Shown piece after piece: positions 46,045 through 53,459 of a DNA stretch of 64,000 bases; position 1 is the stretch's first letter; every line of letters begins with the position of its first letter. The position numbers and the translations under genes were made by a program. Below the pieces are notes generated by a model that saw nothing but the letters and a program-made list of their open reading frames with translations, made no database searches and had not been told where the DNA came from. The DNA comes from Aromatoleum petrolei (GTDB lineage Bacteria; Pseudomonadota; Gammaproteobacteria; Burkholderiales; Rhodocyclaceae), in NCBI RefSeq assembly GCF_017894385.1, contig NZ_CP059560.1, positions 4,162,501-4,226,500 of the forward strand. The letters are read 5' to 3'.

Positions 46045-46116
46045 GCCTAACGTGGAAGATCAGCCGACGGGCAAAAGCGCAGCTTTTGACCTGTCGGCTG
46101 TAGCGTAGTGTTGGGC
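46045..46116 (-). repeat. attC site of cassette 1
   Basis: 72 bp bounded by GCCTAAC (46045-46051) and GTTGGGC (46110-46116); inner arms CAGCCGACGG / CTGTCGGCTG and the CAAAAGCGCAGCTTTTG centre. A model attC. Confidence 0.88.
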
Positions 46117-46218
46117 GACATCGCTTCGGCTGGACTCGTGGTATTTTCGCAATCGCTTGTATCGAACGCTAATTCCCGTTGATCGCCCACGCATATTGAG
46201 TTGGCTAAATGCATAAAT

Positions 46219-46902
46219 TTAGTCCGAACGATAAAAACCTGAACCATCCTGAAATTTCCACCATTGCAAAGAGTTCCAGTCACATTCGCACTCTGCACGT
46301 CCAGGGCAGAGACGTGCATACGTGTTTTCCTCAGAATAATAGTGGAGGGTAACCGTATAAAACGATTTGCCGCGGTTCCTTGCAAGGGGGATAGCCTGAC
46401 TTTCACCATAGTGTGACAGCATGAACAGGCTACCCCATGCCTCTTTAGGTGCGGTAGTCACCTCGATTCCAAACTTGCAGGGAAACGGCTTGATGCAAGC
46501 ATAGAGCCCGGCGTATTCGTAAGCGGGCCTTGTTGGCGCGATATCTTTCGGGTTGTACGGGTAGGTCTTGACACTACATCCATCGCGAGAGGCCCAGTGT
46601 TCTGGAGATAGCGAAGAATAAATGGCTCTACAGATTTCCGCTGGCGCCATATCGGAAGAAAACAACTTCCTGATCTCGGCCATTTTGCACTTACGGCTTG
46701 CGCTGCCTTCCTCGTAGACAAGCGTGCCCATCGAAGGAAACGGAAGCTCGTTGTACTTCGATGCGACGATTTCACGCAGACGAGTGTTCTCTTCATCATT
46801 GTCTGCTTCCCATGCTCTGAAATATTCGGTAGCGAGGTAAATAATAGAAAGGACTGTGAAAATCGCAGCGAATACAGGTAGCCGAAGCCTCGCTCTTATC
46901 AT
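46219..46902 (-). CDS. Cassette 1 gene: membrane-anchored, cysteine-rich protein of unknown function
   Basis: A 227-aa protein with one N-terminal helix (LPVFAAIFTVLSIIYLATEYF) and an outside-facing domain with about nine cysteines (SRKCKM, AEICRAI, DGCSV, YACIKPFPCKFG, ARLCPGRAECECDW). Not recognised. ATG 46902 lies only 3 bases from the attI-side core (46906-46912), so translation must use a leader transcribed through attI. It is the newest cassette by position. About 100 bases between its stop and attC hold nothing I can name. Confidence 0.65.
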   Translation of the reverse strand: MIRARLRLPVFAAIFTVLSIIYLATEYFRAWEADNDEENTRLREIVASKYNELPFPSMGTLVYEEGSASRKCKMAEIRKLFSSDMAPAEICRAIYSSLSPEHWASRDGCSVKTYPYNPKDIAPTRPAYEYAGLYACIKPFPCKFGIEVTTAPKEAWGSLFMLSHYGESQAIPLARNRGKSFYTVTLHYYSEENTYARLCPGRAECECDWNSLQWWKFQDGSGFYRSD

Positions 46903-47041
46903 GGCGCCCAACAGTTGTAGTAGACGGAATCGGCCGGTAGTGGGATAGGCCGAATCGGCCTATTGTTGGCTATGACGGATGACGATAGCATTGGCTGCGA
47001 TCCCTGTAACGACTTCTTACAACGCAACATAGCCGACGCAT
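46903..47041. other. attI region and integrase 5' flank
   Basis: The recombination core GCCCAAC (46906-46912; GTTGGGC on the minus strand) marks the attI side of cassette 1. At 46945-46963 lies a palindrome ATAGGCCGAATCGGCCTAT, and a further GTTGGCT core-like string at 46965-46971. The cassette promoter and the integrase promoter must be here or inside intI; no clear LexA box was found. Confidence 0.65.
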
Positions 47042-48406
47042 ATGACTCTGTCAAACGCCCCCGAGGCGGTACTACGGTTTTGGCGCAACTATCGGACTCT
47101 GTTGGGGAATTCCGGTGTGAAGCCCGGTGCCGCGGAGTGGTATGTGCGACACGCGGAGGACTATCTGAAGGCGTTTGAGGGGCGACGGCTGGCGACGCAC
47201 ACGGCGGCGGAGGTGGAGGCGTGGCTGGCGGAGCGCGGCAGGATAGGCCGATTGCAGGCGTGGCAGTTTGGCCAGGTGGTGGAGGCGGTGAGGCTGTTGT
47301 TGCAGTTGGCACACGCGCCGGCTGCTGCGGCGGTCGACTGGGACTTCTGGCGGGAGGCCGGGCGCGAGCTGCCGGCGACGCACCCTACGCTTGCCCGTAG
47401 CCTCGCGCCGAAGCCCTCTGCTGGCGAAGTGGAGGGCGGCAAAGGCGTGGATGCGTTGCGCGGTCAGTTGGTGGCGGTTATCCAGCAACGCAATTATTCG
47501 ATCCGGACCGAGGAGGCGTATTGCGGGTGGCTGGACCGGTTTGCGCGCTTTCTTAAAGGGGCGGATCCGCGCGCGGCGGGAGCGGTGGAGGTAAAGGCCT
47601 TTCTTCAGGATCTTGCGGTGCAGGGGCGGGTGGCGGCGAGCACGCAGAACCAGGCGCTCAATGCGCTGGTGTTTCTCTACGACAAGGTTCTGGAGCGACC
47701 GCTGGGAGATCTGGGGAGCTTTGCGCGGGCGAAGCGTCCGCAGCGTCTGCCCGTGGTGTTGTCGCGGGACGAGGTCGTGCGTCTGCTGGGGCGGATGGAC
47801 GGCGTGCACGGGATGATGGCGGCGCTGCTGTATGGCACGGGGATGCGCCTGATGGAGTGTGTGCGACTGCGGGTGAAGGATCTCGACTTCGAGTATCGGC
47901 AGATCGTGGTCCGTGATGGGAAGGGGCAGAAGGACAGGGTCGTGCCGATGCCCGCGCGCCTGGTGGATGGCTTGCAGGCGCATCTGGCGAAGGTGTGGGG
48001 GCTCCATCACGAGGACTTGGCGCGGGGGGCGGGCGCCGTGTTCCTCCCCGACGCGCTGGAGCGCAAGTATCCGGCGGCGCCGAGGGAGTGGGGCTGGCAG
48101 TACGTGTTTCCGGCGAGCCGCTTGTCGGCCGATCCGCGCAGCGGTGTGGTGCGCCGGCACCATTTGCATGAGAGCAGCTTGCAGAAGGCGGTGCATCGCG
48201 CGACGCGCGAGGCAAGTTTGAGCAAACCAGTGAGTTGCCATGCGCTGAGGCACAGTTTCGCGACGCACGTGTTGGAGGCGGGCTACGACATCCGCACAGT
48301 GCAGGAGCTGCTCGGGCACTCGGACGTGTCGACGACGATGATCTACACGCACGTCTTGAACCGGGGAGGGCGTGGCGTGCGGAGCCCGCTCGACGTGGTG
48401 GGGTGA
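47042..48406 (+). CDS. intI: Integron integrase (IntI family tyrosine recombinase) with N-terminal extension
   Basis: A 454-aa tyrosine recombinase; IntI proteins are usually about 320-340 aa. The typical part starts near residue 135 ([22 protein letters not shown]). Catalytic residues are present: Arg269 (GTGMR), His400 and Arg403 ([13 protein letters not shown]), His426 (LLGHSDV) and Tyr435. The IntI-specific insert between patches is visible at about 338-360 ([20 protein letters not shown]). The first 130 residues add a second SAM-like, possibly DNA-binding helical domain ([23 protein letters not shown]). No stop or frameshift, so it may be active. It reads away from the cassettes, the usual geometry. 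Confidence 0.93.
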   Translation: MTLSNAPEAVLRFWRNYRTLLGNSGVKPGAAEWYVRHAEDYLKAFEGRRLATHTAAEVEAWLAERGRIGRLQAWQFGQVVEAVRLLLQLAHAPAAAAVDWDFWREAGRELPATHPTLARSLAPKPSAGEVEGGKGVDALRGQLVAVIQQRNYSIRTEEAYCGWLDRFARFLKGADPRAAGAVEVKAFLQDLAVQGRVAASTQNQALNALVFLYDKVLERPLGDLGSFARAKRPQRLPVVLSRDEVVRLLGRMDGVHGMMAALLYGTGMRLMECVRLRVKDLDFEYRQIVVRDGKGQKDRVVPMPARLVDGLQAHLAKVWGLHHEDLARGAGAVFLPDALERKYPAAPREWGWQYVFPASRLSADPRSGVVRRHHLHESSLQKAVHRATREASLSKPVSCHALRHSFATHVLEAGYDIRTVQELLGHSDVSTTMIYTHVLNRGGRGVRSPLDVVG

Positions 48407-48739
48407 ATTCCTGAGCGACGTCTTCGGAACTAGGCGACCGTGGGGGCTTCTTGTGACGGGCCTCCGAGTGTCGCAAATCTGGACGGTGTCTGTTTTTGCG
48501 ATTCGCGCTGCTGTCGCCTCGCTGCGTCCGTGTTGTCGCGGGCCGGCGGGGCGGTGGCGCGTCGATGTGTCTGGATTCTGGACAGCCGACCCTCGCGGCA
48601 GGCGGCGGACCTGCATGCCGCGTTGCGTATCTAAGTATCTGTAAATAAAGAAGTGTTGTTCGCCTGCGCACGGCAGGCATTGCGCTTGCTCTACCTTTTC
48701 CGAAGAAGTTGGAAGGCCAACAATCAGGAGGAGGTGGAA
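48407..48739 (+). promoter_or_regulatory. Control region of the p-cresol operon (no gene seen)
   Basis: This 333-bp stretch holds a perfect 7-bp inverted repeat TCGCAAA (48471-48477) / TTTGCGA (48495-48501), placed about 215 bases before the expected start point as an upstream activator site would be. An AT-rich stretch follows at 48627-48655, a possible bend. The sigma54 promoter lies at 48675-48690. Short open frames here are not gene-like. Confidence 0.55.
48675..48690 (+). promoter_or_regulatory. Sigma54 (-24/-12) promoter ahead of pchC
   Basis: AGGCATTGCGCTTGCT keeps GGCA and TTGCT with exactly 10 bases between the GG and GC dinucleotides, compared with consensus TGGCAC-N5-TTGCW. It would start transcription near 48701, 39 bases before pchC, and agrees with control by an NtrC-type regulator. 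Confidence 0.7.
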
Positions 48740-49039
48740 ATGTACGCAAGGAGATTGGCCGTTTGTCTGGGGACCTTGGCCGCGCTGACAGCAGCGGGTG
48801 GGGCGCAGGCGGAGTGGCGCGACGGCGGCGAGGTGTACGACAAGGTGTGCCGCTATTGCCATGAGGCGAACGTGGGGCCGGTGCTGAAGGGGCGGGCGCT
48901 GCCGGAAGAGTATGTCCGGCGCGTGGTGCGCATGGGCAACCGCGCGATGCCGGCGTTCCGGCCGACGGAGATCGACGACGCGACGCTTGCCGATGTGGCG
49001 CGGCGGATCAATGGCAGCGAAGCACTGGCGCGGGAGTAG
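48740..49039 (+). CDS. pchC: p-Cresol methylhydroxylase, cytochrome c subunit
   Basis: A 99-aa periplasmic c-type cytochrome with a signal peptide (cut near AQA/E) and one haem site, CRYCH at residues 37-41. The MGNRAMPAF segment holds the probable Met ligand. It accepts electrons from the flavoprotein subunit encoded two genes downstream. ATG 48740 has GAGGAGG upstream. The length fits the small PchC-type cytochrome. First gene after the sigma54 promoter. Confidence 0.9.
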   Translation: MYARRLAVCLGTLAALTAAGGAQAEWRDGGEVYDKVCRYCHEANVGPVLKGRALPEEYVRRVVRMGNRAMPAFRPTEIDDATLADVARRINGSEALARE

Positions 49040-49044
49040 CCGAC

Positions 49045-49443
49045 ATGGACAGGCGCATTTTCCTGAAGGGGGTGCTCGGCGGCGGGGCGCTCGGGGCGAC
49101 GCCGCTGGCGGTGATGGCCGACTTCGGCGCGCGCGATGAGGCGCGGCGGCCGGTGATGGTGGTGGCGCAGGCGGAGTCCCCGCAGGCACTGGCGCTGGCG
49201 CGCGGGCTGGCGGCGGAGCAGGGCGTGCGGCCGGTTGCGGCAAGTGCGCAGGCGCTCGGCAGTTTCGCGGGGGTGACGGCGCTGCTGGACCGTGCAGGAC
49301 GGGCGCGCGTGGTCGGCGTGATGGATGACGCGTCGGCGGTGATCTTCCAGCAGATCGCAGCGGCGCGCGGGGCGGGCCTCGTCATGGACACCTATCGGCG
49401 CGTGGGTACTGCCAGCCTCGTGTCCTTCGCGATCGATGCCTGA
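49045..49443 (+). CDS. Tat-signal protein of unknown function in the p-cresol operon
   Basis: A 132-aa protein with a twin-arginine signal (MDRRIFLKGVLGGGALGA). The mature part (PVMVVAQAESPQALALARGL, RARVVGVMDDASAVIFQQIA) shows an alpha/beta pattern without a cofactor motif I recognise. It sits between the two methylhydroxylase subunit genes, 5 bases after pchC, so a role in enzyme export or flavin attachment is possible. Tat export would suit a partner of the FAD-loaded flavoprotein, which has no signal of its own. Confidence 0.7.
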   Translation: MDRRIFLKGVLGGGALGATPLAVMADFGARDEARRPVMVVAQAESPQALALARGLAAEQGVRPVAASAQALGSFAGVTALLDRAGRARVVGVMDDASAVIFQQIAAARGAGLVMDTYRRVGTASLVSFAIDA

Positions 49444-49483
49444 CGCGTCGCGCGGCAATGATAAATACAACGGAGACATTCCA

Positions 49484-51037
49484 ATGGTTTCGAAGAGCAA
49501 GGCGAAAGTGCTGCCGAAGGGTGTGAGTGCGGCCGATTTCGACAAGGCGGTGCGCGAGATCAGGGCCATCGTGGGCGATGAGCATGTGGTGGTCGACGAG
49601 GACAAACTCGCGCCCTACCGCAAGATCATGATGCCGGTGCCGGACGACCAGCACGAGCTGTCGGCTTCGGTGATGCCGGACGGCGTGGAAGAGATCCAGC
49701 GCATCATGAAGGTGGCCAACAAGTACCGCATCCCGGTCTATCCGGTGTCGACCGGCAAGAACCTGGGTTACGGCTCGGCGGCGCCGGTGCAGCGCGGGCA
49801 GATCGTGATGGATCTGCGGCGCATGAACCGCATCATCGAGGTTGACCCCGAGCTGTGCACGGCGCTGGTGGAGCCGGGCGTGACCTATCAGCAGCTCTAC
49901 GACTACCTGCAGGAGCACAAGCTGCCGCTGTGGTTCTCGTGCCCGGCGCCGTCGGCGATTGCCGGCCCGGTGGGCAACATGGTGGACCGCGGCGTGGGCT
50001 ACACGCCCTACGGCGAGCACTTCATGTTCTCGTGCGGCATGGAGGTGGTGCTGGCGGACGGGCAGGTGCTGCGCACCGGCATGGGGGCGATGCCGAATTC
50101 GAACACCTGGCAGGTGTTCAAGTGGGGCTACGGGCCGACGCTGGACGGGATGTTCACGCAGTCGAATTACGGTGTGGTGACCAAGATGGGGATGTGGCTG
50201 ATGCCGGCGCCGCCGGATTTCCGTCCGTTCTGCATCCAGTATCCGGACGAGGCCGACATCACCAAGATCGTCGAGGCGCTGCGTCCGCTGCGCATCGCGA
50301 TGGTGATCCCGAATGCGGTGGTGATCGCGCACACCTTGTGGGAGGCGCCGTGCACGCCGGTCAAGCGCGCCGACTACTACACCGGGCCGGGCGCGATCCC
50401 CGACGAGGCGGTGAAACGCATCCAGAAGGATCACAACATCGGCGCGTGGAACGTGTATGCGGGCCTGTATGGCACCAAGGAAACCAACGACGCCAACTGG
50501 AAGATCATCGAGGCGGTCGCGGCGGGCACCGGCGGCAAGATCATCACGCAGGAAGCTTCGAAGGGCAGCCAGGCGCTGGAGTACCGCTTCGACCTGATGA
50601 AGGGCAAGCCCAACCTCGGGGAGTTCGGCCTGTACAACTGGCGCGGAGGCGGCGGCTCGATCTGGTTTGCGCCGGTGTCGCAGGCGAAGGGCGCCGAGAC
50701 GCTCAAGCAGATGCAGATGGCGAAGACCATCCTCGGCAAGTACGGCTTCGACTACGTGGGCGAGTTCATCGTCGGCTGGCGCGACATGCACCACGTCATC
50801 GACCTGCTGTACGACCGCTCGAACCCCGAGCAGATGGAGAAGGCCTACGCGTGCTACGACGAGCTGCTGCACACCTTCGCCAAGGAGGGCTACGGCATGT
50901 ATCGCGCGAATACCGCCTTCGCAGAGAAGGTGGCCGCGACCTACGGGCCGGTGAAGCGCGACATCGAGAAGCGCCTGAAGAAGGCGCTGGATCCCAACAA
51001 CATCATCGCGCCGGGACGGTGCGGCATCAGCCTGTAA
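49484..51037 (+). CDS. pchF: p-Cresol methylhydroxylase, flavoprotein subunit
   Basis: A 517-aa flavoprotein of the vanillyl-alcohol-oxidase family (FAD-binding type 4). It oxidises p-cresol via 4-hydroxybenzyl alcohol to 4-hydroxybenzaldehyde, taking the second oxygen atom from water. It has the PP-loop region IPVYPVSTGKNLGYGSAAPV, GNMVDRGVGYTPYGEHF, and the C-terminal APGRCGISL with the active-site arginine region. I start at ATG 49484 with GGAGA upstream; the frame extends 16 codons further without support. No signal peptide. Confidence 0.93.
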   Translation: MVSKSKAKVLPKGVSAADFDKAVREIRAIVGDEHVVVDEDKLAPYRKIMMPVPDDQHELSASVMPDGVEEIQRIMKVANKYRIPVYPVSTGKNLGYGSAAPVQRGQIVMDLRRMNRIIEVDPELCTALVEPGVTYQQLYDYLQEHKLPLWFSCPAPSAIAGPVGNMVDRGVGYTPYGEHFMFSCGMEVVLADGQVLRTGMGAMPNSNTWQVFKWGYGPTLDGMFTQSNYGVVTKMGMWLMPAPPDFRPFCIQYPDEADITKIVEALRPLRIAMVIPNAVVIAHTLWEAPCTPVKRADYYTGPGAIPDEAVKRIQKDHNIGAWNVYAGLYGTKETNDANWKIIEAVAAGTGGKIITQEASKGSQALEYRFDLMKGKPNLGEFGLYNWRGGGGSIWFAPVSQAKGAETLKQMQMAKTILGKYGFDYVGEFIVGWRDMHHVIDLLYDRSNPEQMEKAYACYDELLHTFAKEGYGMYRANTAFAEKVAATYGPVKRDIEKRLKKALDPNNIIAPGRCGISL

Positions 51038-51046
51038 GGGGGAAGC

Positions 51047-52489
51047 ATGAAGGAATACAAGCTGTTCATCGACGGCGAGTGGGTGGGCTCATCGACGGAA
51101 ACGATCCTCGACGACATCAACCCGGCGACCGGCGGGGTGTGGGGGCGGGTCCATCAGGCTTCGGCCGCGGACCTGGAGCGGGCGATTGCGGCGGCGTACC
51201 GGGCGCGGGAAAGCTGGGGCAACACGCTGGCGAACGAGCGCGAGGCGATCCTGCTGCGTGCCGCCGACGAGTTGCAGAAGCGCATCCCGGAGGTGGCCGA
51301 GGTGCTGATCGACGAGGCCGGTTCGACCTTCGGCAAGGCGATGTTCGAGGCGAGTTTCGTCGTGAATCTGCTGCGCAGCGCCGCGGGCGAGTGCCGGCGC
51401 ATCACGGGTGAGACGATGCCCTCCGACAGCCCGGGCGTGTTCTCGATGAGCGTGCGCCGTCCGCTGGGGGTGATTGCCGGCATCGCGCCGTTCAACTTCC
51501 CCTTCCTGCTGGCGACGAAGAAGGTGGCGCTGGCGCTGGCGGCGGGCAACACCTTCATCCTGAAGCCTGCGACCTATACGCCGGTGACCGGGCTGAAGAT
51601 CGCGGAGATTTTCGAGGCGGCGGGGCTGCCGAAGGGCGTGCTGAACGTGGTGCCGGTGCAGGGCTCGGTGCTGGGCAACACCTTCGTCGAGGATCCGCGC
51701 ATCCGCATGATCACTTTCACCGGCTCGACCGAGGTTGGACGCGAGTTGTCGGCGGCGGCGGGGCGGCAGTTCAAGCGCATCACGTTGGAACTCGGTGGCA
51801 AGAGCCCGCTGATCGTGCTGAAGGATGCCGATGTCGACTATGCGGTGAATGCGGCGGCCTTCGGCATCTTCCTGCACCAGGGGCAGGTGTGCATGGCGAA
51901 CTCGCGCCTGATCGTCGAGGCGCCGATCTTCGATGCGTTCTGCGACAAGCTCGCGACGAAGATCAGCGGTTTCAAGGTCGGCGACCCGCGCGATCCGCAT
52001 ACGGTGATCGGGCCGCTGATCGACCGCAAGCAGTGCGCGGTGCTCGACCGCCACGTGGCGGACGCGGTCGCGAATGGGGCGAGGCTGCTGCATGGCGGCA
52101 AGAGCGAGGGCGCCTTCTACCAGCCGACCATCCTCGCCGGCGTGACACCCGACATGGTGGTGTTCCGCGAGGAGAGCTTCGGCCCGGCGGTGTCGGTGAT
52201 CCGCGCCGCGGACAGCGAGGAGGCGCTGCGGCTCGCCAACGATTCCTGCTACGGGCTGTCGTCGGGCCTCATCACCAACGACCTGCAGAAGGCTTTCGAC
52301 CTGTCGCTGCGGCTGGAGGCGGGGATGGTGCACATCAACGACGCGTCGATCATGGATGAGCCGCATGTGCCTTTCGGCGGCATCAAGGACAGCGGCATGG
52401 GGCGCGAGGGCGGCCATCACTCGATGGACGAGATGACCGAACTCAAGTGGATCACCGTGCAGATGGGCAAGCGGCCGTTCCCGTTCTGA
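51047..52489 (+). CDS. 4-Hydroxybenzaldehyde dehydrogenase (aldehyde dehydrogenase family)
   Basis: A 480-aa NAD(P)-dependent dehydrogenase. The catalytic Cys282 lies in QGQVCMANSRL, the general-base glutamate in LELGGKSP and the nucleotide-binding FTGSTEVGREL. The context (10 bases after pchF) makes it the enzyme that turns 4-hydroxybenzaldehyde into 4-hydroxybenzoate, like Hbd in Aromatoleum. The aldehyde oxidoreductase at 26.4 kb could do the same step by another route. Confidence 0.93.
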   Translation: MKEYKLFIDGEWVGSSTETILDDINPATGGVWGRVHQASAADLERAIAAAYRARESWGNTLANEREAILLRAADELQKRIPEVAEVLIDEAGSTFGKAMFEASFVVNLLRSAAGECRRITGETMPSDSPGVFSMSVRRPLGVIAGIAPFNFPFLLATKKVALALAAGNTFILKPATYTPVTGLKIAEIFEAAGLPKGVLNVVPVQGSVLGNTFVEDPRIRMITFTGSTEVGRELSAAAGRQFKRITLELGGKSPLIVLKDADVDYAVNAAAFGIFLHQGQVCMANSRLIVEAPIFDAFCDKLATKISGFKVGDPRDPHTVIGPLIDRKQCAVLDRHVADAVANGARLLHGGKSEGAFYQPTILAGVTPDMVVFREESFGPAVSVIRAADSEEALRLANDSCYGLSSGLITNDLQKAFDLSLRLEAGMVHINDASIMDEPHVPFGGIKDSGMGREGGHHSMDEMTELKWITVQMGKRPFPF

Positions 52490-52517
52490 CCGACATAAGA
52501 ATCAGGGAGGAGACACG

Positions 52518-53447
52518 ATGAAATTCAGACAGATTACCGCAGCCGCCGCACTCGCAGTCCTCGCCACCGGCAATGCCGTCGCGAAGGAGGGCGGCGACCA
52601 GTATCCGAACGGCGCCGAAGGCTGGCTGGCGGGTGCAGTGCCGCCGCCGGGAAATTATTTCCTGAACTACTTCGGCCATTACGGCGGCAAGCTGCGCGAC
52701 GGGGATGGCGACAAGGTGCCGGGCGCCGAGGTCGATGCGTGGTTCGAGGCGATGCGTTTCATCAAGATGACCGACACCAAGATCTTCGGCGGCGACTGGG
52801 GCATGCATCTCGTCGTGCCGCTCGTGCAGCAGAAAGTGAAGCTGGGCGGGGACAGCAAGACAGTGAGCGGCGTCGGTGATATCACCTTCAACCCGATCAT
52901 CATCGCGTGGCACACCAAGAATCTGCACTGGACGGTCGCGATGGACATCAACATGCCGACGGGGCAGTACAAGTCGGGCGACCCGAGGAAGAGCATCGGC
53001 ACGAACTACTGGAGCCTGGAGCCGATCTTCGCGGCGACCTGGCTGTCCGACGACGGTTGGGAGCTGTCCGGCAAGTTCATGTACAACATCAAGCGCAAGA
53101 ACAAGGACTTCCGCCTTGCGCCGGGCATGCCCAAGATGGATTACGAGTCGGGCGACGAGTTTCACATGGACTACGTCCTCGGCAAGCACTTCGGGCCGTG
53201 GGCGGTGGGTCTCGCCGGTTACTACCTGAAGCAGACGGAGAACGACAAGCTCGAAGGCGAAACACTGCCCGAGGTACCGGGTGTGTGGTCGAAGGGGCGC
53301 AAGGGCGAGGTGTTCGCGATTGGCCCGAGCGTGAGCTACACGAACAAGAACGGCACGATGTTCATCGCGCAGTGGCAGCACGAGACCGAGGCCGAGAACC
53401 GCTTCCGCGGCGACAAGGCGTTGTTCAAGCTGGTGCTGCCGTTCTGA
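52518..53447 (+). CDS. Outer-membrane protein of the phenol-degradation (MetA-pathway) family
   Basis: A 309-aa exported beta-rich protein with a signal peptide (cut near AVA/K) and alternating, aromatic-rich strands ending in LFKLVLPF with a terminal Phe, as in outer-membrane barrels. It matches the Phenol_MetA_deg type found with aromatic operons, thought to help uptake of hydrophobic substrates. Last gene of the p-cresol operon, 28 bases after the dehydrogenase. Confidence 0.85.
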   Translation: MKFRQITAAAALAVLATGNAVAKEGGDQYPNGAEGWLAGAVPPPGNYFLNYFGHYGGKLRDGDGDKVPGAEVDAWFEAMRFIKMTDTKIFGGDWGMHLVVPLVQQKVKLGGDSKTVSGVGDITFNPIIIAWHTKNLHWTVAMDINMPTGQYKSGDPRKSIGTNYWSLEPIFAATWLSDDGWELSGKFMYNIKRKNKDFRLAPGMPKMDYESGDEFHMDYVLGKHFGPWAVGLAGYYLKQTENDKLEGETLPEVPGVWSKGRKGEVFAIGPSVSYTNKNGTMFIAQWQHETEAENRFRGDKALFKLVLPF

Positions 53448-53459
53448 GGCCGGTGGCGC

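Larger units (their letters stand above)
39525..48406. mobile_element. Chromosomal integron: integrase, attI region, 11 gene cassettes, 10 attC sites
   Basis: The integrase (47042-48406, +) and eleven minus-strand genes are arranged tail to head away from it. Between consecutive genes lie ten sites bounded by a RYYYAAC core and its GTTRRRY complement, 58-99 bp long and internally palindromic, as expected for attC. The integrase-proximal boundary is a GCCCAAC core at 46906-46912. Several cassette stop codons lie inside the following attC. All cassette genes point the same way and their base composition is poorer in GC than flanking genes. No attC is seen after the distal gene, so that end is probably decayed. 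Confidence 0.9.

Noticed and set aside
46047..46409. A 120-codon minus frame across the cassette 1 end and its attC
   Set aside because: It overlaps the cassette 1 gene and the attC hairpin, and has no protein-like features.
48372..48644. A 90-codon frame after intI
   Set aside because: It overlaps the intI end and the operon control region; composition is not protein-like.
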